Notes: generated by a model from the letters alone, not told the origin. A stretch of DNA of 64,000 bases from Roseivivax marinus (GCF_900109705.1 NZ_FOAI01000008.1:62001-126000), one strand, 5' to 3'. Shown: positions 9,562-18,333, numbered from the stretch's first letter. Program-made: numbers and translations.

Positions 9562-9740
9562 GGCCCGCCCGATACGCCGCGCCTGCCGCTTCGGCAAGCC
9601 CGGCGTGCTGCTGTTCACCCGACGCTTTCAGGGGACGAACCCGCTCCCTTCTTGTCGTCGGGTGAAATACTCCCGTTGGAGTGTCGTCCTCTGCGGGCGG
9701 CCGCGCCTTCAATCGCAGGAGGGCGCGGCGAACGGAGGGG
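9562..9740 (-). other. glgP-marC spacer with two inverted repeats
   Basis: 179 bases between the glgP stop and the marC start. Two perfect inverted repeats are seen: 8-bp arms GCCGCGCC/GGCGCGGC at 9700-9729, ten bases after the glgP stop and so a possible terminator without a T-run; and 11-bp arms TTCACCCGACG/CGTCGGGTGAA at 9614-9624 and 9656-9666, with 31 bases between. The second pair is too widely spaced for a standard terminator and may be part of the marC leader. Confidence 0.5.
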
Positions 9741-12137
9741 TCAGACCAGACCCTTGGCGTCCCAGATATCGGCCATGTAGCCGCGGATCGTGCGGTCCGA
9801 CGAGAACCAGCCCGAGCGCGCCGTGTTGAGCGCAGCCATCCGCGTCCAGGCGGAGCGGTCGGCGAAGGCCGCATCGACCTCGCGCTGCGCGCGCCAGTAG
9901 TCGCTGAAGTCAGAGCACACGAGGAAGTAGTCGTGCCCGCTGAGGTTTTCGACGATGTTGGCGTAGCGATCCGGCTCGTCGGCCGAGAACACGCCGTCGC
10001 CAATGGCCTTCAGCGCACGGGCGAGGCGCGGGTCGGCCTCGATCGCCTTGCGGGCATGATCCTCGACCGCGCGGCGTGCGTCCACCTCGTCGGCGGTCAT
10101 GCCGAAGAGGAAGAAGTTCTCGGAGCCCACGCGCTCGCGGATTTCCACGTTGGCGCCGTCGAGCGTGCCCACGGTCGGCGCGCCGTTCAACGCGAACTTC
10201 ATGTTGCCGGTGCCCGAAGCCTCCTTGCCAGCGGTCGAGATCTGTTCCGACAGGTCCGCGGCGGGGATCAGGCGTTCGGCGAGGGTCACGTTGTAGTTCG
10301 GCAGGAAGATCACCTCGAGCTTGTCGCGCGTCTCGGGATCGGCGTTCACCACCCGGGCCACGTCGTTGATGAGGCGGATGATATCCTTGGCGAAGAAGTA
10401 GCCCGGCGCCGCCTTGCCGGCGAAGATCTTCACCCGCGGGGTCCAGTCGGCCGAGGGGTTGTCCTTGATGTCCTGCCAGTGGGCGATGGCCTCGAGGATG
10501 TTGAGGTGCTGGCGCTTGTACTCGTGCATCCGCTTGATCTGGATGTCGAAGATCGCCTCCGGGTCGACCTTGAGACCGTGGGTGTCGGACAGCCACGACG
10601 CGAGATCGGCCTTGTTGGCGCGCTTGGCCTCGGCATAGCGGTCGGACCACGCGGCGTCGTCCACGTGCGGCTCCAGTTCCTGCAGGCGCTCGAGGTCGGC
10701 GACCCAGCCGTCGCCGATGGTGTCGGTGATGAGCGACGACAGCCGCGGATTGCACGACAGCAGCCACCGGCGCGGGGTCACGCCGTTGGTCTGATTGACG
10801 ATCTTCTCGGGATGCAGCGCGTGCAGCTCCTCGAACACCGTTTCCTTCATCAGGCCGGTGTGCAGCGCCGAGACGCCGTTCACCCGGTTCGCCATGATGA
10901 ACGACAGCTCGCCCATGTGGACCTGGTGATCGGCGCGGATCGACAGGCTGCGCGAGGGGTTCGCCTTGGCGTGGGCGTCGTCGATGCGGTCGACGATCTG
11001 GAGGTGACGGGGCAGCAGCTTGCCGAAGACGCCCTCGCTCCAGGTCTCGAGCGCCTCGGGCAAAAGCGTGTGGTTGGTGTAGTTCAGGCATCCCTGCGCG
11101 ATACCCATCGCATCGTCGAAGGGCAGGCCGCGCTCGTCGTGCAGAAGCCGCACCAGTTCCGGGCCCGCAATCGCGGGATGGGTGTCGTTGAGCTGCACCG
11201 CGACCTTGGAGGGCAGCAGCCCCGGATCGTCGTATTCGCTGTCGAAGCGGCGCAGGATGTCGCGGAGGGCGGCGGCCGTGAAGAAGAACTCCTGCTTCAG
11301 CCGCAGCTCCTTGCCCTGCTCGGTGGTGTCGTCGGGATAGAGCACGCGGCTGATGGTCCGCGCCAGCGCCTCGGGCTGGGCCGCGCCCTCGAAATCCCCG
11401 CGGTTGAAGCTGTCGAGATCGAACGGATGCACCGCGCGCGCCGACCAGAGCCGCAGCGTGTTGACCCACTTGCCCTGCCAGCCGGCGATCGGGGTGTCGA
11501 ACGCCTCGGCATCGACTTCCTCGGCCGGGGTCCAGACGGCTTTGCCGGCCTCGTCCGAAACCGATCCGCCGAAGCCGATGCGGTAGCGCGATTCCGGGCG
11601 CTCGAACTCCCAGGCGTGGCGCTGGAGCAGCCAGGTTTCGGGGGCCTCCATCTGCCGCCCCTCGGCGAAGGACTGCTGGAAGAGGCCATGTTCGTAGCGG
11701 ATGCCGTAGCCCATTGCCGGGCAGCCCAGCGTCGAGAGGCTCTCGAGGAAGCACGCGGCCAGACGGCCCAGTCCGCCGTTGCCGAGCGCGGCATCGGGCT
11801 CGTCACCCACGACGGTCGCGAAGTCGAGGCCCAGCTCGTCCAGCGCGCCCCGCGCCTGGTCGAGAAGCTGGAGATTGACGATGCCATCCTCCAACAGGCG
11901 GCCGATCAGGAACTCCATCGACAGGTAGTAGACCCGCTTCGCACCGGCGTCGTAGGTCCGCCGGGTGGCGTCGAACCACGCCTCGACCATGCGGTCGCGC
12001 ACGGCATAGCTCAGCGCCATGCGCCAGTCCTGGGTCTGGGCCGTCTCGGGGGTCTTGCCGAAGCTGTAGGCAAGATGGCTGAGGATCGCGTCGCGCAGGT
12101 TGTCGCGCGAGACGACGGGCAGGGTGGCGATGTTCAT
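9741..12137 (-). CDS. glgP: Glycogen/maltodextrin phosphorylase
   Basis: A 798-residue GT35 phosphorylase that releases glucose-1-phosphate from alpha-1,4-glucans using pyridoxal phosphate. The PLP-binding region GTGNMKFALNGA is intact, with the cofactor lysine predicted at K647. The N-terminal YYLSMEFLIGRLL and ALGNGGLGRLAACF signatures are also present. The ATG at 12137 was chosen because AAGGAGACC precedes it and it gives the family length. It follows glk on the minus strand, but an intrinsic terminator lies between, so glgP probably has its own promoter within about 12140-12230. Its place beside glk and the alpha-glucoside genes fits polysaccharide or oligosaccharide breakdown. Confidence 0.93.
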   Translation of the reverse strand: MNIATLPVVSRDNLRDAILSHLAYSFGKTPETAQTQDWRMALSYAVRDRMVEAWFDATRRTYDAGAKRVYYLSMEFLIGRLLEDGIVNLQLLDQARGALDELGLDFATVVGDEPDAALGNGGLGRLAACFLESLSTLGCPAMGYGIRYEHGLFQQSFAEGRQMEAPETWLLQRHAWEFERPESRYRIGFGGSVSDEAGKAVWTPAEEVDAEAFDTPIAGWQGKWVNTLRLWSARAVHPFDLDSFNRGDFEGAAQPEALARTISRVLYPDDTTEQGKELRLKQEFFFTAAALRDILRRFDSEYDDPGLLPSKVAVQLNDTHPAIAGPELVRLLHDERGLPFDDAMGIAQGCLNYTNHTLLPEALETWSEGVFGKLLPRHLQIVDRIDDAHAKANPSRSLSIRADHQVHMGELSFIMANRVNGVSALHTGLMKETVFEELHALHPEKIVNQTNGVTPRRWLLSCNPRLSSLITDTIGDGWVADLERLQELEPHVDDAAWSDRYAEAKRANKADLASWLSDTHGLKVDPEAIFDIQIKRMHEYKRQHLNILEAIAHWQDIKDNPSADWTPRVKIFAGKAAPGYFFAKDIIRLINDVARVVNADPETRDKLEVIFLPNYNVTLAERLIPAADLSEQISTAGKEASGTGNMKFALNGAPTVGTLDGANVEIRERVGSENFFLFGMTADEVDARRAVEDHARKAIEADPRLARALKAIGDGVFSADEPDRYANIVENLSGHDYFLVCSDFSDYWRAQREVDAAFADRSAWTRMAALNTARSGWFSSDRTIRGYMADIWDAKGLV

Positions 12138-12231
12138 GGCGGGTCTCCTTGGGCGAGGGCCGTCCGGCACGGGTCCCGGTTCACCGCTGATGAAGCGCAG
12201 GAGGGCGCGCTTGGCAAGGTTCCCGGGTGTA

Positions 12232-12255
12232 AAAAGATGCCGCAGCGCGGCATCG
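12232..12255 (-). terminator. Intrinsic terminator after glk
   Basis: Read on the minus strand, GATGCCGC-GCT-GCGGCATC is a perfect 8-bp stem with a 3-base loop, followed at once by TTTTT. It starts 46 bases after the glk stop codon. This is the clearest rho-independent terminator in the left half of the window. Confidence 0.88.
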
Positions 12256-12300
12256 CCTGTCTCTTGAGCAGTCCGGTGACCCTGCGTCCCGTGCGCGGTC

Positions 12301-13275
12301 TCAGGTCGCGGCGGGCCTCGCCGCACCGGTCAGCTCGGCCAGGTGAGCGGCCGAGCCGGTGAGCGCGGCGTAGTCGTCGGTGATCATCCGGATCGGGAAT
12401 TGCGCCATGAATGCCGCGAAGCGCCCCTTGTCGGCGAAGGCGTCGAGAAAGCCCAGCCGCGCGAGGTGCGGTCCGAAGTGTCGCGCGACGCCGCCGCAGA
12501 GATAGATGCCGCCGAAGGGCAGGAGCGTCAGGGCAAGGTCGCCGACCATGCGCCCGAGCAGCGTGGCGAAGATCTCCATGGTGCGGACCGCGCGGGGATC
12601 GCCCGTCTCGGCCGCCTGCATGATCGCCGCCGCGTCGAGCGGCTCTCCGGTGCTGTCCTCGTGGCAGAGCCAGGCGTGGATACGCTCGAATCCACGGCCC
12701 GACAGGGCCTCCTCGGCGCCCGCGCTGCCGTGGGTGACGATGAGCCAGTCCCGCAGTCGCAGGTCGGCGGCGGTCTGAACGGGCAGGGCGGTGTGCCCGG
12801 CCTCCGCCGGCGGAACCAGCGTCCGTCCGTCGAGTCGGAAGACCGGCGCGGCGTTCAGCCCGGTGCCTACGCCCACCACCAGCTTGGCCGCATGGTCCGA
12901 AGACGGATCGCCGGTGGCGATCTCGTCGAGCGCCTCGGCCGTCAGGTGGTCCACGGCGTGTCCCTGTGCCTGGAGGTCGTTCAGGACGGCCACGGTGCTT
13001 GCGCCGGTGGCCTCGGACACCACGGCGCGGTCTACGGTCCACGCGAGGTTGGTAAGCCGGCCCACGCCGTCGCGCACCGGCCCGGCCATCGCGACACAGG
13101 CCGAAGCCGGGTGCGCATCGCGGTCGCCGAGGTAGCGGGTCAGCACTTCGGTCAGGTCAGCGTGCTCGGCATTGCGATAGCGCACGATGCTGCCGGGATC
13201 GACCCGGGCCCCGTGGGCCAGCGCGACGCGGGTGTTGGTGCCGCCGATGTCGGCGACCACGGAGAGGTCGGTCAT
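12301..13275 (-). CDS. glk: Glucokinase
   Basis: A 324-residue ROK/glucokinase-type sugar kinase that phosphorylates glucose with ATP. The N-terminal phosphate-binding loop VVADIGGTNTRVAL, the VGVGTGLNAAPVF adenosine-side motif and a C-terminal GGIYLCGGVARHF segment are all visible. It would trap the glucose released by the neighbouring alpha-glucosidase. It lies 82 bases downstream of the LacI gene on the same strand and its start codon overlaps the stop of a short upstream ORF (13272-13340). A strong terminator follows. Confidence 0.9.
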   Translation of the reverse strand: MTDLSVVADIGGTNTRVALAHGARVDPGSIVRYRNAEHADLTEVLTRYLGDRDAHPASACVAMAGPVRDGVGRLTNLAWTVDRAVVSEATGASTVAVLNDLQAQGHAVDHLTAEALDEIATGDPSSDHAAKLVVGVGTGLNAAPVFRLDGRTLVPPAEAGHTALPVQTAADLRLRDWLIVTHGSAGAEEALSGRGFERIHAWLCHEDSTGEPLDAAAIMQAAETGDPRAVRTMEIFATLLGRMVGDLALTLLPFGGIYLCGGVARHFGPHLARLGFLDAFADKGRFAAFMAQFPIRMITDDYAALTGSAAHLAELTGAARPAAT

Positions 13276-13340
13276 GCGCGGCCCCCGCGGGGCGTCGGAA
13301 CGTGAGGCGCAAGGTGCGAGAGGGGCCGGAACTGGCGCAT
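13272..13340 (-). CDS. Possible 22-codon leader ORF coupled to glk
   Basis: A short frame starting MRQFRPLSHLAPHVPT, with a good Shine-Dalgarno (CCAGGAG, about nine bases before the ATG). Its TGA overlaps the glk ATG (ATGA). glk itself has only a weak G-rich site, so ribosomes finishing this ORF could start glk. It may be a translation-coupling leader rather than a functional peptide. The frame and overlap are seen; translation is inferred. Confidence 0.4.
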   Translation of the reverse strand: MRQFRPLSHLAPHVPTPRGGRA

Positions 13341-13357
13341 GGCTCGGATCTCCTGGG

Positions 13358-14383
13358 TCATGACGGGGCCCGTCCGGTCGACTGGCCGAGGATCAGTTCC
13401 GCTTCGATCAGGGTTTGCAGCGGGGCGCAAGACGGATCGCGGATCATCTGGAGAACCATCTCGGCAGCGCGGCGGCCGGCGTCGCGCACCGATGCGCGGG
13501 TTGCGGTGAAGACCGGTACGTCCCCGCCGTTCCTGAGGTAACCAAGATCGTCGTCATGGGCGACCACCGAGACCTCGCGCCCGAGCGTCACGCCCTCGTC
13601 GCGAAGCGCCCGCCAGATGCCCAGCGCGACCACCATCGAGGCAGCAACGATGGCGGTGGGCGGATCAGGCAAGGCGCGCATCTCGCGCGTGGCGGTGTAG
13701 CCCAGCCGTTCGGTCATCTCGCCCGAGCTCAGGAGTGCAGGATCCGCCGCGATGCCCTGCGCGGCCTGCGCGGTCAGCACGCCCTCGCGTCGGCGCAGGG
13801 CGAAATCCTGCCGCTCGGGCCCGTTCACCAGTGCGATCCGGCGGTGGCCGAGTGCAAGCAGATGCTCGGTCGCGCGTTCGAAAGCGCGGCGGTTGTTCAT
13901 GTCGATCCAGGCGTAGTCGTCGGGCAGCTCGGAGGCGCGGCCGTGGACCACGAAGGGCAGGCCGATCTCGCGCAGGAGAGCGATGCGCTCGTCGGCCGGC
14001 AGAGGCGCGTGGACGATGATGCCGTCGACCAGTCCCCTCCGCCGCAGGTTACGATAGCGCATGGCCTCGTCTTCGTCGTCGACAAGCGTCAGTTGCATGT
14101 CGTAGCCCGCGCGCAGGTAGGCTTCGGACGCGCCAGTGATGAAGTCCCCGAAGACCGGATTGACCATCTCGTGGCTCTTGGAGACCGGCATGACATGCCC
14201 GATCGCCATGGCGCGGCCGGTGGCCAGCCCCTTGGCCCAGGCATTCGGGGAATAGCCCACGGCGCGTGCCGCGGCCTCCACGCGCAGGCGCGTGGCCTCG
14301 TTCACCTCCGGATAGCCGTTCAGCGCGCGGCTGACCGTGGTGGGACTTAGCTGAAGGTGCTCTGCGAGCTGCTTGAGGTTCAT
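13358..14383 (-). CDS. aglR: LacI-family transcriptional regulator of alpha-glucoside use (AglR-like)
   Basis: A 341-residue regulator with an N-terminal LacI helix-turn-helix (MNLKQLAEHLQLSPTTVSRA, about residues 1-25), a hinge region and a periplasmic-binding-protein-like effector domain (about 60-335). The ATG at 14383 was chosen because the HTH begins there; upstream sequence contains an operator and is not protein-like. It is divergent from aglEFGAK and a near-palindromic operator lies nine bases before its start, so it probably controls both directions. The AglR name follows Sinorhizobium gene order and is an inference. Confidence 0.88.
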   Translation of the reverse strand: MNLKQLAEHLQLSPTTVSRALNGYPEVNEATRLRVEAAARAVGYSPNAWAKGLATGRAMAIGHVMPVSKSHEMVNPVFGDFITGASEAYLRAGYDMQLTLVDDEDEAMRYRNLRRRGLVDGIIVHAPLPADERIALLREIGLPFVVHGRASELPDDYAWIDMNNRRAFERATEHLLALGHRRIALVNGPERQDFALRRREGVLTAQAAQGIAADPALLSSGEMTERLGYTATREMRALPDPPTAIVAASMVVALGIWRALRDEGVTLGREVSVVAHDDDLGYLRNGGDVPVFTATRASVRDAGRRAAEMVLQMIRDPSCAPLQTLIEAELILGQSTGRAPS

Positions 14384-14391
14384 CTTGCCGC

Positions 14392-14405
14392 TCAAAGCGC
14401 TTTCA
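14392..14405. promoter_or_regulatory. LacI-type operator O1, before aglR
   Basis: TCAAAGCGCTTTCA is a 14-bp near-palindrome (12 of 14 bases symmetric) with the central CG step typical of LacI/GalR operators. It sits between the aglR start codon and its presumed promoter, suggesting autorepression. Confidence 0.7.
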
Positions 14406-14547
14406 ATTCCCGAGCAGGATAGGCGGAAAGCTCCGGCCTCGGAAAGTCCTTTCTGGGTCCGGCCATGCCGCGTTGCAGCATGATTTCCGGCAAGGAACCG
14501 TGGGTCCGGCATTGACTCGTGCTATCATCTGGCCGAGCGTCACCATA

Positions 14548-14561
14548 TCAAAGCGCTTTGA
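14548..14561. promoter_or_regulatory. LacI-type operator O2, before aglE
   Basis: TCAAAGCGCTTTGA is a perfect 14-bp palindrome, 63 bases upstream of the aglE start and 156 bases (centre to centre) from O1. The two share 13 of 14 bases, which supports one regulator binding both, perhaps with looping. Confidence 0.78.
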
Positions 14562-14624
14562 AGAGGCGCACGCAAGGCGGGTCACCGCCGTATCATGCGA
14601 CCGGAACACGGGAGGTTCTCAGCT

Positions 14625-15977
14625 ATGACACGCACATTGACCGCAAGCGTCGCGACCCTGGCCCTGCTGGCCGGGGCGGCCTCGGCGCAGGATCTGCTGG
14701 TGCCCGTTGGCGAAGGGCCGTTCACCTGGGACAGCTACAACACGTTCGCCGAGAACACCGATCTTTCGGGTGAGACTGTGACCATCACCGGCACCTGGAC
14801 CGGCTTCGAGAAGGAGAAGGTCGACGAGGTCTTCCGCTACTTCGAGGAAGCCACCGGCGCGACCGTGGAATACTCCGGTTCCGACAGCTTCGAGCAAGAC
14901 ATCGTGATCTCGGCGCGCTCGGGCTCGGCGCCCAACATCGCGATCTTTCCGCAGCCGGGCCTGGCCGCCGACATGGCGTCCCAGGGCTACCTGACGCCGC
15001 TCGACCCTTCCGTGGGCGATTTCGTGCGCGAGAACTACGCCGCGGGTGAGAGCCTCGTGGACCTTGCAACCTATGCCGGGCCCGAGGGCGAGGAGAACCT
15101 CTACGGCATCTTCTACCGCATCGATCTCAAAAGCCTCGTCTGGTATAATCCGATCACTTTCGACGAGTTCGGTTTCGACGTGCCCGAGAGCATGGAGGAA
15201 CTGAAAGAGTTGACCGAGGACATGGCCGACGAGGGGCTGACGCCCTGGTGTCTCGGCCTCGGCGCCGGGGCCGCCACGGGCTGGCCGGCGACCGACTGGG
15301 TCGAAGAGATGATGCTTCGCCTGCATTCTCCGGACGTCTATGACCAGTGGGTGTCGAACGAGATTCCCTTCGACGATCCGCAGGTGGTCGCGGCGATCGA
15401 GGAGTTCGGGTGGTTCGCCAAGAACGACGATTACATCAAGGGCGGCGCCGAGGCGGCAGCGACCACCGATTACCGCGACAGCCCCTCGGGCCTGTTCACG
15501 ATCCCGCCCGAGTGCGGGATGCTGCGGCAGGCCTCGTTCGTGACCGCGTTCTTCCCCGATGACGCGGAGATGGGCGAGAACATCGACTTCTTCTATTTCC
15601 CGGCCTTCGAGGAGAAGGATCTCGGCAATCCGGTGCTGGGCGCGGGCACGCTCTTCACCATTACCGATCCGTCCGAAGGCGCGACCAAGATGATCGAGTT
15701 TCTCGAACTGCCACTGGCCCACGAGATCTGGGCCAACCAGGGGGCATTCCTCAGCCCGCATTCGGGCCTCAACCCCGAGACCTACCAGACCGACACCCAG
15801 CGTCAGCAGTCCGAGATCATCCAGGAGGCCACGACGTTCCGGTTCGACGCGTCCGACCTGATGCCGTCGGAGATCGGCGCGGGTGCGTTCTGGACCGGCA
15901 TGGTGGACTACGTCACGGGCTCCGAGGCTGCGGACGTGGCGGCCGACATTCAGGCCCGCTGGGACCAGTTGAACTGA
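14625..15977 (+). CDS. aglE: Alpha-glucoside ABC transporter, substrate-binding protein AglE
   Basis: A 450-residue extracytoplasmic solute-binding protein (family 1). It has a signal peptide (about 1-21, cleavage at ASA-Q) and then a maltose-binding-like two-lobe fold. The GTWTGFEKEKVDEVF start and the GAGAATGWPATDWVEEMMLR region are typical of AglE. It captures sucrose, maltose, trehalose or similar alpha-glucosides in the periplasm. GGGAGG nine bases upstream supports the ATG at 14625. It is the first gene of aglEFGAK, behind a LacI operator, with a strong hairpin between it and aglF. Confidence 0.92.
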   Translation: MTRTLTASVATLALLAGAASAQDLLVPVGEGPFTWDSYNTFAENTDLSGETVTITGTWTGFEKEKVDEVFRYFEEATGATVEYSGSDSFEQDIVISARSGSAPNIAIFPQPGLAADMASQGYLTPLDPSVGDFVRENYAAGESLVDLATYAGPEGEENLYGIFYRIDLKSLVWYNPITFDEFGFDVPESMEELKELTEDMADEGLTPWCLGLGAGAATGWPATDWVEEMMLRLHSPDVYDQWVSNEIPFDDPQVVAAIEEFGWFAKNDDYIKGGAEAAATTDYRDSPSGLFTIPPECGMLRQASFVTAFFPDDAEMGENIDFFYFPAFEEKDLGNPVLGAGTLFTITDPSEGATKMIEFLELPLAHEIWANQGAFLSPHSGLNPETYQTDTQRQQSEIIQEATTFRFDASDLMPSEIGAGAFWTGMVDYVTGSEAADVAADIQARWDQLN

Positions 15978-15985
15978 TCATGACG

Positions 15986-16012
15986 CGCGGCCCCCACAAC
16001 CCGGGGGCCGCG
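15986..16012 (+). terminator. Strong hairpin between aglE and aglF (attenuator or mRNA stabiliser)
   Basis: CGCGGCCCCC-ACAACCC-GGGGGCCGCG is a perfect 10-bp stem with a 7-base loop, lying eight bases after the aglE stop and about 26 bases before aglF. No long T-run follows, so partial termination or 3'-end protection of aglE mRNA is likelier than a full stop. Such hairpins commonly give excess binding protein over permeases. Confidence 0.75.
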
Positions 16013-16038
16013 ACGCGCTTTCGGCGGAAGGGCCCCTC

Positions 16039-17016
16039 ATGTCCCCGATCCTGACAGGTCTCGTCACCATCGCCATCGCGGTCGCAGGCTGCGCGGGATA
16101 CTTCTATGCCTCGAACTGGGTGCTGGACCGGGTGATCTTTCCGCCCGGCACCGACGATCGCGGCCGCAACATCGCGCGGGCGAACCTCGTGCGGCCGTGG
16201 CTGTTCATCCTGCCGGCAATGCTCTTCCTGTCGGTCTACCTGATCTACCCGGTGGTCGGCTCTTTCTGGCGCTCGCTCTTCAATCGCTCCGGCGTGGAGT
16301 TCGTGGGCCTCGGCAACTACACCGAGATGTTCGCCGAGGAGGGTTTTCGGGTCGCGCTCTTCAACAACATCCTATGGGTGATCTTCGTGCCCGCGGCGGC
16401 CACCTTCTTCGGACTCCTGGTGGCGCAACTGACGGACCGGCTGCGCTGGGGCAACCTTGCCAAGTCGATGATCTTCATGCCGATGGCGATCAGCTTCGTG
16501 GGCGCCTCGCTGATCTGGAAGTTCGTCTACGCCAACGATCCCGATATCGGCATCATCAACGCGCTGCGCGACTTCGTCGGGCTGGAGCCGGTGGACGTCC
16601 TGCAGGTCGCGTTCTGGAACAACTTCTTCATAATGTTCATCATGGTCTGGATGCAGACCGGCTTCGCAATGGTGATCCTGTCCGCCGCCCTGCGCGGGAT
16701 CCCCGAGGAGACCATCGAGGCGGCGATCATCGACGGCGCCAACCCGTTCCAGATCTTCTTCAAGATCAAGGTGCCCCAGATCACCGGCACGATCCTCGTG
16801 GTGTGGACCACGATCACCATCCTCGTGCTCAAGGTCTTCGACATCGTCTACGCGATGACGGGCGGCAACTTCGACACCGAGATCCTGCCCTCGTACATGA
16901 TGGACTACATGTTCCGCGACGACGGACGCGCCACCGCCGTGGCCTTCGTCATCATGGTCATCGTCACCCCGGTCATGGTCTGGAACATTGTCCAGGCCCG
17001 CCGCGAAATGCGCTGA
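16039..17016 (+). CDS. aglF: Alpha-glucoside ABC transporter permease AglF
   Basis: A 325-residue binding-protein-dependent permease (MalF-like) with about eight membrane segments. The first is at residues 3-23, and the transporter core starts near residue 55 (PWLFILPAMLFLSVYLIYPV). The EAA loop that contacts the ATPase is seen as GIPEETIEAAIIDGANPFQ. It pairs with AglG in the inner membrane. The aglG start follows 13 bases after its stop. Confidence 0.92.
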   Translation: MSPILTGLVTIAIAVAGCAGYFYASNWVLDRVIFPPGTDDRGRNIARANLVRPWLFILPAMLFLSVYLIYPVVGSFWRSLFNRSGVEFVGLGNYTEMFAEEGFRVALFNNILWVIFVPAAATFFGLLVAQLTDRLRWGNLAKSMIFMPMAISFVGASLIWKFVYANDPDIGIINALRDFVGLEPVDVLQVAFWNNFFIMFIMVWMQTGFAMVILSAALRGIPEETIEAAIIDGANPFQIFFKIKVPQITGTILVVWTTITILVLKVFDIVYAMTGGNFDTEILPSYMMDYMFRDDGRATAVAFVIMVIVTPVMVWNIVQARREMR

Positions 17017-17029
17017 GGGAGGGCGGATC

Positions 17030-18307
17030 ATGGACAACATCGCGGGGCAGAAGTCGGGCCTGTCGATCGTCACCAATATCAGCGTCGTGGCGCTGGTGCT
17101 GATCTGGCTGATCCCGACCGTGGGGCTGCTGATCTCGTCCTTCCGGACCGACGACCAGATCACTCAATCGGGCTGGTGGCGTTCGGCCTTCGCCGTCAGC
17201 CAGGCCTACCGAGTGTCGCCGCCCGAGGAAGGCGCGCGGCAGGAGGGGGACCGCTGGGTTCTGGAGGGCAATCTCTTCGACGCGTCAGAGGACGACGAGG
17301 TGACAGGCTCGGGACAGGTCACGGGGTTCGGCCTGACCTCGCGGGCGCCCGGCGCGGCCGAACCGGGTCGGACCTACGCCCGATACGAGGTCGCGATCAT
17401 GGACGAGGGCGAGCTCGACGACACCAACCTCGAGATCGCACACCCCGCCGGCGAGGAGCCCTCGTTTCCCGCCACCGACGAGGACGGCAACGAAATCGTG
17501 CTCGACCCCGCGCCGATCTTCGACCGGGCCGTGACGGTGCAGGAGAACGGCGATTTTCGCTATGAAGACGCGGAAGAGATCGACCGCGCGCCGACGATCT
17601 ACATCACGGCGCCGCAGCCGCCGGACTTCACGCTGAACAATTACGAGCAGATCCTGACTTCTGACAACATGGACCAGGCGTTCATCAACACGCTGACCGT
17701 GGCGATCCCGGCGACGGTGATCCCCATCGTGGTCGCGGCCTTCGCGGCCTATGCGCTCGCGTGGATGGACTTCGCCGCCCGCGGCTTTTTCATCGCGATG
17801 GTGGTGGGCCTGCTGGTGGTGCCGCTCCAGATCGCGCTCGTGCCACTTCTCACGCTGCACCAGCGGGTCGGCATCGGTCAGAGCTTCCTGGGCGTCTGGC
17901 TGGCGCACACGGCCTTCGGGATGCCCCTCGCGATCTACCTCTTGCGGAACTACATGATCGGCCTGCCGCGCGACATCATCGAGTGCGCCAAGGTCGACGG
18001 GGCCACGGACTTCCAGATTTTCACCAAGATCGTGCTGCCGCTGTCGTTCCCCGCACTTGCGAGCTTTGCCATCTTCCAGTTCCTGTGGACCTGGAACGAC
18101 CTGCTGGTCGCCAAGGTGTTCCTGCCGTCCCAGTCCGACAGCTGGGTGATGACGGTGAAGATCGCCGACGACCTTCTGGGAAGCCGGGGCGGCGACTGGG
18201 GCATCCTCGCCGCGGCGGCCTTCGTGTCCATCGCGGTGCCGCTTGCGGTGTTCTTCGCGATGCAGAAATACCTCGTGCGCGGGCTTCTGGCCGGATCGGT
18301 CAAGTAG
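17030..18307 (+). CDS. aglG: Alpha-glucoside ABC transporter permease AglG with large periplasmic loop
   Basis: A 425-residue MalG-like permease. The first membrane segment (about 17-39) is followed by an unusually long polar region (about 47-205, rich in Asp/Glu), before the remaining five membrane segments (about 225-420). The EAA loop is seen as LPRDIIECAKVDGATDFQIF. Loops after the first segment are known in AglG relatives; this one is about 160 residues and may contact AglE. GAGGGAGGG upstream supports the ATG at 17030. Third gene of aglEFGAK. Confidence 0.9.
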   Translation: MDNIAGQKSGLSIVTNISVVALVLIWLIPTVGLLISSFRTDDQITQSGWWRSAFAVSQAYRVSPPEEGARQEGDRWVLEGNLFDASEDDEVTGSGQVTGFGLTSRAPGAAEPGRTYARYEVAIMDEGELDDTNLEIAHPAGEEPSFPATDEDGNEIVLDPAPIFDRAVTVQENGDFRYEDAEEIDRAPTIYITAPQPPDFTLNNYEQILTSDNMDQAFINTLTVAIPATVIPIVVAAFAAYALAWMDFAARGFFIAMVVGLLVVPLQIALVPLLTLHQRVGIGQSFLGVWLAHTAFGMPLAIYLLRNYMIGLPRDIIECAKVDGATDFQIFTKIVLPLSFPALASFAIFQFLWTWNDLLVAKVFLPSQSDSWVMTVKIADDLLGSRGGDWGILAAAAFVSIAVPLAVFFAMQKYLVRGLLAGSVK

Positions 18308-18333
18308 CGCGGACGGGCAGGGAGGAGATCACC

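Noticed and set aside
9681-12362. 893-codon open frame on the plus strand opposite glgP
   Set aside because: Antisense to an intact glycogen phosphorylase; composition rich in Arg/Gly/Gln and no recognisable motif.
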